Source: Alphaproteobacteria bacterium (GTDB lineage Bacteria > Pseudomonadota > Alphaproteobacteria > ATCC43930 > CGMCC-115725). From it: a stretch of DNA of 5,234 nucleotides. The notes under the pieces were generated by a model. The model did no database searches and had not been told where the DNA came from. It saw only the letters and a program-made list of their open reading frames with translations. The stretch is from contig VAZT01000209.1 of NCBI GenBank assembly GCA_005884825.1, positions 1-5,234 on the forward strand. The letters run 5' to 3'. Of the stretch, positions 1 through 5,102 are shown one piece after another (position 1 is the stretch's first letter; the number at the start of each line of letters is the position of its first letter). Both the position numbers and the translations under genes were made by a program.

Positions 1-329
1 CATTGCCGCTGCTGGTCGGCCTGCCGAAAGCCAAGGAGCTGCTCTACACCGGACGGATCGTCACTTCCGAGGAGGCGGAGCGCATCGGGCTTCTCAATCA
101 GGTCGTCCCCGCGGCGCGCCTGCTCGATACCTGCATCGAGATCGGGCAGATGATCGCTAAGAACGACGCGCGCATGGTGCAGGGGCTGAAGCGCCTGTTG
201 CACGAGCAGATCGGGATGGGATGGCGCGAGCGTTACGACAATGAAGAGCAAGCGCGCGCCACCTGGCTCGCCGCCGGCCACCCGCGTGAAGGGTTCAAGG
301 ACTTCCTCAGCCGCAAGGGATCAGGCTGA
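1..329 (+). CDS. Enoyl-CoA hydratase/isomerase family protein, C-terminal part (5' end outside window)
   Basis: About 108 C-terminal residues of a crotonase-superfamily protein, whose full length is usually about 260. The reading frame is open from the window edge, so the gene starts upstream, and the TTG at base 3 should not be taken as its start. The visible part opens with LPLLVGLPKAKELLYTGR followed by SEEAERIGLLNQVVP, the usual crotonase stretch after the catalytic core in which the helix leads into the 'A..GLV..VVP' turn. The C-terminal trimerisation helices follow (residues about 40-100 of the fragment). The oxyanion-hole residues and the catalytic Glu residues lie upstream and cannot be checked, so hydratase, isomerase and other crotonase activities cannot be told apart. 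Members act in the cytoplasm on acyl-CoA thioesters in beta-oxidation or related catabolism. The gene converges on the metallophosphoesterase gene, 21 bp away. A weak 5-bp stem (325-329 with 341-345) lies between them, without a T-run, and is not a convincing terminator. Confidence 0.9.
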   Translation, partial: LPLLVGLPKAKELLYTGRIVTSEEAERIGLLNQVVPAARLLDTCIEIGQMIAKNDARMVQGLKRLLHEQIGMGWRERYDNEEQARATWLAAGHPREGFKDFLSRKGSG

Positions 330-350
330 GCTGGTCGGCGTCAGCGCGTC

Positions 351-956
351 CTAACCGTCATGCCCGGGGGTGACGATTGGAGGTTCCGGGTAGTCGGTCA
401 CGACGACTTCTTCGCTGACGGTGTCGAGCACGGCGCAGCTCAACTGGCGGCCGTTGCCTTGGTCGCGAGCTTCGCCGGCAGAGCCCGGGTTGATCACCAG
501 CACCTTGCCGACGCGGCGCACCAATTGATGGTGGGTGTGGCCGTAAAGCACGAAATCCACGTCGGCCTCGCCAAATCGCGCCAGCTGGGAGTCGTGCGGG
601 TAGACGTAGGCCCCCTGCGGCTCCCATGGGGTCGAGTGGACGAGCAGCAGCTTCTTTCCGCCGATATCGAGCTCCAGTCGCTTCGGCCGATCGGCGAGCC
701 ACTGGAGCAGCGAGCGGTCGATCCAGTCGGGCTGGCGCGCGCGGGCGCCATGCGGGCCGAGAAATCCCTCCTCGTGGTTGCCGACAATGGTGTGGACGCC
801 GCGGTCCCTCAGAAGACGCACGACCTCGTTCGAAAAGCGGTATTCGTAGATGCTGTCGCCGAGGCAAACGAGCTCGTCGGCGTCGCCGAGCAGTTCCAGT
901 GCGTGCAACAAGCCGGCGTGGTTGCAATGCACGTCGGAGACGATGCCGACTTTCAA
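351..956 (-). CDS. Calcineurin-like metallophosphoesterase, YfcE/MJ0936-type
   Basis: A 201-residue cytoplasmic phosphoesterase with all motifs of the small prokaryotic calcineurin-like family in order: SDVHCN with D8 and H10, LGDS with D34, GNHE with N60 and H61, a VHSTP histidine H107, and GHTHHQ with H140 and H142. NPGSAGEARD (about 156-165) is the loop typical of YfcE-like enzymes. These residues bind two metal ions, usually Mn or Ni, and hydrolyse phosphodiesters or phosphomonoesters. The natural substrate is generally unknown in this family and cannot be read here. There is no signal peptide. The start is TTG at 956-954: it gives the expected N-terminus MKVGIVSD directly before the first metal motif, and GGAG lies 6 bases upstream. 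The TTG overlaps the TGA of the MaoC gene (TTGA), so the two are probably translationally coupled. Functionally it fits neither the acyl-CoA nor the flavoenzyme neighbours. The family call is secure and the substrate is not. Confidence 0.92.
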   Translation of the reverse strand: MKVGIVSDVHCNHAGLLHALELLGDADELVCLGDSIYEYRFSNEVVRLLRDRGVHTIVGNHEEGFLGPHGARARQPDWIDRSLLQWLADRPKRLELDIGGKKLLLVHSTPWEPQGAYVYPHDSQLARFGEADVDFVLYGHTHHQLVRRVGKVLVINPGSAGEARDQGNGRQLSCAVLDTVSEEVVVTDYPEPPIVTPGHDG

Positions 957-1459
957 GAAGCGCTCCGGCTGGCGATGATGTTCATCGGCTTCAAGCTCAT
1001 GACGACCTCTCCGTCCTGATTGAGCACCTCCATCAGGCTGCGCACGACGCCACGATCGAGTCGGGAGCGCGAGCGCGTCGCCTCGAGCACGGTCACGCGC
1101 AGACGCAGCACGTCCCCGGGCCGAACCGGCCGGAGCCAGCGTAATTCGTCAATCCCGGGCGAGCCGAGGCTCGCCTTTTTCGGCAGAAAATTCTCTGCGA
1201 CGAGGCGCATCATCATCGCCGCGGTATGCCAGCCGCTGGCGATTAGCCCGCCAAAGCGGCCGCGGGCCGCGGCCTCCGGGTCGATATGCATTTCCTGCGG
1301 ATCGAAGCGGCGGGCGAACTCGATGATCTCGGCCTCGTCAACCCGGATCTCCCCATACTCGAATACGGCGCCCGGAATGTAGTCCTCGAAATATCGCTCT
1401 TCGGTCAATGCTACCTCGTAGATCGGCCGGGACTTGAACGCGGCCACGCGCTGCTGCAT
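953..1459 (-). CDS. MaoC-like dehydratase (hotdog-fold (R)-hydratase family)
   Basis: A 168-residue single hotdog-domain protein of the MaoC / (R)-specific enoyl-CoA hydratase family, cytoplasmic, expected to hydrate or dehydrate acyl-CoA thioesters. The N-terminal part RYFEDYIPGAVFEYGE is typical. The catalytic stretch FARRFDPQEMHIDPEAA carries D53 and H58 with the same spacing as the Asp/His dyad in the 'D-x-N-P-x-H' motif of known hydratases. The Asn of that motif is Gln here (Q55), which is common in this subgroup. GGLIASGWHTA (70-80) and the hotdog strand LRWLRPVRPGDVLRLRV (106-122) follow. The annotated ATG (1459-1457) has only a weak upstream GGAT. An in-frame TTG at 1408-1406 (codon 18) has GAGG five bases upstream and would give a protein of about 151 residues, nearer the usual length, so the true start is uncertain. 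The gene overlaps the metallophosphoesterase by four bases and is divergent from the GMC oxidoreductase gene across 46 bp. A role in the same acyl-CoA catabolism as the enoyl-CoA hydratase is inferred. Confidence 0.9.
   Translation of the reverse strand: MQQRVAAFKSRPIYEVALTEERYFEDYIPGAVFEYGEIRVDEAEIIEFARRFDPQEMHIDPEAAARGRFGGLIASGWHTAAMMMRLVAENFLPKKASLGSPGIDELRWLRPVRPGDVLRLRVTVLEATRSRSRLDRGVVRSLMEVLNQDGEVVMSLKPMNIIASRSAS
963..966 (-). promoter_or_regulatory. Ribosome binding site deciding the TTG start of the metallophosphoesterase
   Basis: On the minus strand GGAG lies at 966-963, six bases before the TTG at 956-954, inside the last codons of the upstream MaoC gene. No ATG or GTG lies nearby that would keep the first metal motif (SDVH), so this site supports the non-ATG start. 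Confidence 0.6.
1414..1417 (-). promoter_or_regulatory. Possible internal ribosome binding site for an alternative MaoC start
   Basis: GAGG on the minus strand (1417-1414) stands five bases before an in-frame TTG (1408-1406, codon 18 of the longest reading). It resembles a Shine-Dalgarno site more closely than anything before the ATG at 1459. The residues it would remove are poorly conserved by my recollection of the family, but the codon run GAG-GTA could also be chance. Confidence 0.3.
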
Positions 1460-1505
1460 TACAACATCCGCAGAAAAAAGTCGTGGATATGCCTGAGGGA
1501 GGGAG
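1460..1505. promoter_or_regulatory. Divergent intergenic region between the MaoC and GMC oxidoreductase genes
   Basis: Only 46 bp separate the two divergent starts, so any promoters must overlap each other or the coding ends. It holds an A6 tract (1474-1479), a GGATAT hexamer (1485-1490) that is a poor -10 candidate without a matching -35, and a purine-rich GAGGGAGGGAG run (1495-1505) that is the ribosome binding site of the GMC gene. No clear operator palindrome is seen. That transcription of both sides starts in or near this region is inferred from the gene arrangement. Confidence 0.4.
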
Positions 1506-3212
1506 ATGAACTACGATTATATCATCGTCGGCGGCGGATCGGCCGGGTCGGTCATGGCTAACCGGCTCTCCGCCAAGAGCAGCAACAAGGTCCTGCTGTG
1601 CGAGGCCGGGCAAGATACGCCGCACGGCAAGGTACCGCCCGAGATCCTCGACAGCTACCCGGGGACGGCCTATTTCGACCCGCGCTTTCACTGGACCGAG
1701 CTCAAGGTCCACACCGAGGTGATCTCGCACAACCGCCCAGAGGAGAACCGCCCGCCGTTGCGCAAATACGAGCAGGCGCGGGTCTTGGGCGGCGGCTCGT
1801 CGATCAACGGCCAGCTCGCCAACCGCGGCGCGCCGACGGATTACGACGAATGGGAGGCGCGCGGCGCCGCCGGCTGGAACTGGAATGCGGTGCTTCCCTA
1901 TTTCAAAAAAGTCGAACGCGACATGGATTTCGACGGGCCGTGGCACGGCAAGGACGGGCGCATCCCGGTCCGCCGCATCTTCCCCGATCTGTGGAACGGC
2001 CACGCCAAGGCGGTCGCGAAGGCGTTCGAAGAGGCCGGTTTTCCCTACGTCCAGGACCAGAACGGCGAATTCAAGGACGGCTATTTCCCGATCACGATCT
2101 CGAACCTCTATGACCGCCGCGTCTCAGCGGCGATCGGCTATCTCGATCCCGGCACCCGGCTGCGGGACAACCTGACCATTTCGGCTCTTACCCAGGTCCA
2201 GCAGCTGCTGTTCGAGGGAACCCGCTGCGTCGGCGTCAAAGCGCTGGTAGAGGGCAAGGAAACCGAGTTCCGCGGAAATGAGGTGATCGTCTCCTCGGGA
2301 GCGATCCATTCACCCGCGCATCTGTTGCGTGCCGGTATCGGGCCGGCCGGCCATCTTCGGGATCTCGGGATCGAGCTCGTGGCGCATGTTCCGGGGGTCG
2401 GGCAGCGGTTGATGGATCATCCGGCAATATCGGTCTCGTCATTCATCAAGCCCGACTACCGGCTCAACGGCTTGACCCGCCGGCACATCCTTTTGGCATT
2501 GCGCTATTCCTCGGGGATCGGCGGCGCGCCGGCTGGCGACATGTTCGTCGTCGGCGTCAGCAAATCCTCCTGGCACGCGGTCGGCGAGCAGATCGGGTCG
2601 TTACTCGCGGCCGTCTACAAGACCTTTTCGGAGACCGGCCAGGTAAAGCTCGCCTCGCGCGACTGGCGGGCCGAGCCGATCGTCGAGTTCAACCTCTTGT
2701 CCGACCGCCGCGACCTCGAGAGGCTGATGGACGCCTTCCGGCGGCTCGGCGCGATGCAGATCAGCGCCGCATTGCGCGAGGCGACCAGCGACCCGTTTCC
2801 GGCGAGCTACACCGAGAGGGTCCGCAAGATCGGCGTCGTCAACCCCAAGAACAAGATGATCACCGATGTGATCGCGAGATTGCTCGACGGCCCGCCCTGG
2901 CTGCGCCGGATGATGATCGAGAAGGTCATCGTCGAAGGATACAAATTCGATGAATTGATGCGCGACGACGACGCACTGGAGAATTTCATCCGCAAGGCCT
3001 CGATCGGTGTCTGGCACGCCACCTGCACCTGCCGCATGGGAGCCGAGGACGACCCGATGGCGGTGACCGACAATCAGGGCCGCGTGCGCGGGGTCGGCGG
3101 TCTGCGCGTCGTCGACGCCTCGCTGTTCCCGGCGGTGCCGTGCGCCAACACCAATTTCCCGACCCTGATGACCGCCGAGAAAATCGCCGACGCGATGATC
3201 GCAGCGGCGTAA
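1506..3212 (+). CDS. GMC-family FAD-dependent oxidoreductase (choline dehydrogenase-like)
   Basis: A 568-residue glucose-methanol-choline oxidoreductase. The N-terminus YDYIIVGGGSAGSVMANRLS (3-22) is the FAD-binding Rossmann motif, so the ATG at 1506 with its GAGGG six bases upstream is the right start. GMC signature 1 covers RVLGGGSSINGQ to about W117. Signature 2 is GAIHSPAHLLRAGIGP (265-280), with Ala where Ser is usual before GIG. The C-terminal substrate domain ends with WHATCTCRMG and ANTNFPTLM. H504 and N548 are 44 residues apart, exactly like the catalytic His466 and Asn510 of choline oxidase. The residue matching the His that holds FAD covalently in choline oxidase is Ile (I100), so FAD is probably non-covalent. 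There is no signal peptide or Tat motif, so it is cytoplasmic. Family members oxidise alcohols to aldehydes or ketones. The best-known relatives are choline dehydrogenases, but no bet genes are nearby, so choline is not an assured substrate. It is first of a same-strand series with the LLM oxidoreductase and dienelactone hydrolase. Confidence 0.94.
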   Translation: MNYDYIIVGGGSAGSVMANRLSAKSSNKVLLCEAGQDTPHGKVPPEILDSYPGTAYFDPRFHWTELKVHTEVISHNRPEENRPPLRKYEQARVLGGGSSINGQLANRGAPTDYDEWEARGAAGWNWNAVLPYFKKVERDMDFDGPWHGKDGRIPVRRIFPDLWNGHAKAVAKAFEEAGFPYVQDQNGEFKDGYFPITISNLYDRRVSAAIGYLDPGTRLRDNLTISALTQVQQLLFEGTRCVGVKALVEGKETEFRGNEVIVSSGAIHSPAHLLRAGIGPAGHLRDLGIELVAHVPGVGQRLMDHPAISVSSFIKPDYRLNGLTRRHILLALRYSSGIGGAPAGDMFVVGVSKSSWHAVGEQIGSLLAAVYKTFSETGQVKLASRDWRAEPIVEFNLLSDRRDLERLMDAFRRLGAMQISAALREATSDPFPASYTERVRKIGVVNPKNKMITDVIARLLDGPPWLRRMMIEKVIVEGYKFDELMRDDDALENFIRKASIGVWHATCTCRMGAEDDPMAVTDNQGRVRGVGGLRVVDASLFPAVPCANTNFPTLMTAEKIADAMIAAA

Positions 3213-3213
3213 A

Positions 3214-3299
3214 GTCATTGCGAGGAGCGCAGCGACGAAGCAATCTCGAACGATCGAGCGCTCAGCGGCCCGAGATTGCTTCGCTGCGCTCGCAATGAC
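3214..3299. repeat. Interspersed palindromic repeat, imperfect long hairpin
   Basis: An 86-bp imperfect inverted repeat. The left arm 3214-3248 begins GTCATTGCGAG and ends GAAGCAATCTCG. The right arm 3271-3299 is its reverse complement, except that the left arm carries two extra 3-base pieces (GGA and ACG), which would be bulges. Paired blocks are 10, 8 and 11 bp. The 22-base loop contains two small overlapping palindromes, CGATCG (3251-3256) and GAGCGCTC (3256-3263). From memory, arms of this type are scattered in many intergenic copies in Bradyrhizobium-like genomes; copy number cannot be seen here. It starts one base after the GMC stop codon and ends five bases before the next ribosome binding site, so it makes up almost the whole gap. 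There is no T-run after the stem on either strand, so it is not a standard intrinsic terminator, but the RNA hairpin could slow 3' decay or uncouple the two genes. Confidence 0.85.
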
Positions 3300-3304
3300 G
3301 GCGC

Positions 3305-3310
3305 GAGGAG
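3305..3310 (+). promoter_or_regulatory. Ribosome binding site of the LLM oxidoreductase, next to the repeat
   Basis: GAGGAG lies six bases before the ATG at 3317. It is part of a 10-base word, GCGAGGAGCG (3303-3312), that also occurs in the left arm of the palindromic repeat (3220-3229). A short alternative stem, CTCGC (3289-3293) with GCGAG (3303-3307), could cover half of the site when the right arm of the repeat is not paired with the left. Confidence 0.7.
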
Positions 3311-3316
3311 CGGGCG

Positions 3317-4336
3317 ATGCGGTTTGGGGTATTTGACCATCTGGACGACAGCGGGCTGCCGCTGACCCGGCATTTCGAGGAACGGCTGAAGCTCATCGAG
3401 GCGTACGATCGGGCCGGGTTCTATGGCTACCACCTCGCCGAGCACCATAACACCCCCCTCGGCTACGCGCCCTCGCCCGGCATCTTTCTGTCGGCGGTCG
3501 CGCAACGCACCAAGCGGCTCAAATTCGGCCCGATGGTGTATCTGTTGCCGCTCTATCATCCGCTGCGGCTGATCGATGAGATCTGCATGCTCGACCAGAT
3601 GAGCGGCGGGCGGTTTCTCTATGGCGTCGGCCGCGGCATCTCGCCGATCGAGGTCGGGTTCTACGGTGTCGAGTTCGATACCGGCATGCAGCAGTTCCGC
3701 GAAGCCTTCGACGCCATCCGTATCGGTCTGACCGAAGATCAGTTGACCTATCACGGCAAATTCTACGATTTCGACCACGTGCCGATTGTCATGAAGCCGA
3801 TTCAGAAGCCCTACCCCGAGCTGTGGTACGGCACCAGCCGGCCGGACAGCATTCCCTGGGCGGCCGAGCACCGCGCCCATATCGTCACATTGCGGGACAC
3901 GACGCAGGCGCGCGCGATCATCGAGCTCTACAAATCGGAATGGCGCAAGCACGGCCGCCCCGAAGCCGAATTGCCGATGATGGGCATCAACCGGCACATC
4001 GTGCTCGCCGAGACCGAGGCCGAAGCGCGCGACATCGCTCGCCGTGCCTATCGCCCGTGGCGCCGGCACATGGAGCTGCTGTGGGCGAAATACGACGTGC
4101 CGTTTCCGTTAAAGGACGGGTTGCCGGAGGAATGGGACCCGCTGCAGGCGCATGGGCACGCCATCGCCGGCACGCCGGCGCAGGTTCGCGACTACATCGC
4201 AAGCCAGGCAGAGGCCGCCGGAGCGACCTATTTCGTGTGCGATTTCGCTTTCGGCACGATCTCGCCGGAGGACGCGATAAAATCGGTCGAGCTGTTTGCG
4301 CGCGAGGTGATGCCGGCCTTTGCCGACGCCCGATAG
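3317..4336 (+). CDS. LLM-class (luciferase-like) flavin-dependent oxidoreductase
   Basis: A 339-residue single-domain luciferase-like monooxygenase of the bacterial luciferase TIM-barrel superfamily. Evidence: MRFGVFDHLD at the first strand; GFYGYHLAEHHNTP (34-47) with the EHH motif common in this class; LLPLYHPLRLIDEICMLDQ (76-94) followed by SGGRFLYGVGRGISPIE (96-112), the flavin phosphate-binding region; LWYGTSRPDS (169-178); and the C-terminal AGTPAQVRDYI (284-294). These enzymes use FMNH2 or F420H2, bound without covalent linkage, to oxygenate or reduce organic substrates in the cytoplasm; relatives include alkanal, alkane, diketocamphane and NTA/EDTA monooxygenases. FMN versus F420 cannot be settled from these motifs. 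No flavin reductase, which an FMN enzyme needs as partner, is in the window. The ATG at 3317 has GAGGAG six bases upstream. The dienelactone hydrolase gene follows after 12 bp, implying one transcript and perhaps a lactone or ester product passed on to it. Confidence 0.92.
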   Translation: MRFGVFDHLDDSGLPLTRHFEERLKLIEAYDRAGFYGYHLAEHHNTPLGYAPSPGIFLSAVAQRTKRLKFGPMVYLLPLYHPLRLIDEICMLDQMSGGRFLYGVGRGISPIEVGFYGVEFDTGMQQFREAFDAIRIGLTEDQLTYHGKFYDFDHVPIVMKPIQKPYPELWYGTSRPDSIPWAAEHRAHIVTLRDTTQARAIIELYKSEWRKHGRPEAELPMMGINRHIVLAETEAEARDIARRAYRPWRRHMELLWAKYDVPFPLKDGLPEEWDPLQAHGHAIAGTPAQVRDYIASQAEAAGATYFVCDFAFGTISPEDAIKSVELFAREVMPAFADAR

Positions 4337-4348
4337 GGAGGAGCACCG

Positions 4349-5011
4349 ATGGGCACAATGATCGAGTTTGCGCGCCCCGACGGGGGCAAGACCAAAGGCT
4401 ACCTGGCGACAGCCGGCCAAGGACGGCCGGGGGTCGTCGTGATCCAGGAGTGGTGGGGCCTCAACGACCAGATCTGCGGCGTTGCCGACCGTTTCGCGCG
4501 CGCCGGCTACAATGCGCTGGCGCCCGATCTCTACAAGGGCCGCCTCACCACCGAGCCGGACGAAGCCAATCACCTGATGACCGGCCTCGATTTCGCCGAC
4601 GCCACGCACCAGGATCTGCGCGGCGCCGCGCAGCACCTGCAAGCGCAAAGCGACAGGGTGGCGGTGATGGGCTATTGTATGGGCGGGGCCTTGACGATCG
4701 CCGCCGCCGTGCATGTCCCGGAATTCGCCGCCGGGGTGTGCTTTTACGGGATCCCGCCGAAGGCGTTCGCCGACCCGGCCAAAGTCCGTATCCCGCTGCA
4801 AGGCCATTTCGCCAACAAGGACGACTGGTGCACACCGGATGCGGTCGACGATCTCGAAAGGACACTGAAATCAGCCGGCGTGCGCCACGAGATCTATCGC
4901 TACGACGCGGCGCATGCCTTCGCCAACGAGCGCAGCGCGGCTTACGACGTCGGCTGTGCCAACCAAGCCTGGGAGCGGATGGCGGCATTCCTGGGGGCGC
5001 AGATCGCCTAG
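4349..5011 (+). CDS. Dienelactone hydrolase family protein
   Basis: A 220-residue alpha/beta hydrolase with the dienelactone hydrolase layout. VVIQEWWGLND (30-40) carries E34, matching the Glu36 that interacts with the nucleophile in the Pseudomonas enzyme. GYCMGG (108-113) gives the nucleophile C110, ANKDDW gives the acid D158, and YDAAHAFAN gives the base H189. The complete Cys-Asp-His triad and the usual length suggest an active enzyme that hydrolyses lactones or activated esters. The classical reaction is ring opening of dienelactone to maleylacetate in chloroaromatic degradation, but many family members have other or unknown substrates, and no chlorocatechol genes are nearby. There is no signal peptide. 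The ATG at 4349 is preceded by GGAGGAG (4337-4343), and a second in-frame ATG at 4358 is a less likely start. It lies 12 bp after the LLM oxidoreductase, so it is certainly in the same operon and may act on that enzyme's product. Confidence 0.93.
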   Translation: MGTMIEFARPDGGKTKGYLATAGQGRPGVVVIQEWWGLNDQICGVADRFARAGYNALAPDLYKGRLTTEPDEANHLMTGLDFADATHQDLRGAAQHLQAQSDRVAVMGYCMGGALTIAAAVHVPEFAAGVCFYGIPPKAFADPAKVRIPLQGHFANKDDWCTPDAVDDLERTLKSAGVRHEIYRYDAAHAFANERSAAYDVGCANQAWERMAAFLGAQIA

Positions 5012-5091
5012 GGTCGCGTTTTTGACGATTGCGATCGCGTAATGGCACCGGGAGGGCGCCGATCGGCTGCATCCGGCCCGGGATGATGCGC

Positions 5092-5096
5092 GGAGG
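5092..5096 (+). promoter_or_regulatory. Ribosome binding site of the partial membrane protein gene
   Basis: GGAGG six bases before the ATG at 5103. An in-frame GTG directly upstream (5100-5102) would leave a spacer of only three bases, so ATG is the better start. Confidence 0.6.
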
Positions 5097-5102
5097 TCTG
5101 TG

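Noticed and set aside
325..345. GCTGA/TCAGC stem between the convergent genes as a bidirectional terminator
   Set aside because: It has only five base pairs with an 11-base loop and no T-run on either side.
360..1019. A 219-codon plus-strand open frame opposite the metallophosphoesterase
   Set aside because: It is antisense to a gene with complete metal-binding motifs. It has no recognisable domain and arises from high GC in the third codon positions.
1338..2003. A 221-codon minus-strand frame across the divergent region
   Set aside because: It overlaps the FAD-binding start of the GMC gene and the start of the MaoC gene, both supported by motifs, and shows no domain of its own.
3214..3299. 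Rho-independent terminator after the GMC gene
   Set aside because: The hairpin is long and bulged and lacks a following T-run. Its sequence fits an interspersed palindromic repeat better.
3215..4069. A 284-codon minus-strand open frame opposite the LLM oxidoreductase
   Set aside because: It shadows a gene with clear family motifs, and its C-terminal part is translated repeat DNA. No domain is recognisable.
3823..5025. A 400-codon plus-strand frame spanning the LLM and dienelactone hydrolase genes
   Set aside because: It is an arginine-, glycine- and alanine-rich out-of-frame translation across two well-supported genes and their junction.
5019..5027. T5 run after the dienelactone hydrolase gene as a terminator, and TTGACG (5022-5027) as a -35 box
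   Set aside because: No GC-rich stem precedes the T-run, and no acceptable -10 hexamer lies about 17 bases after TTGACG.
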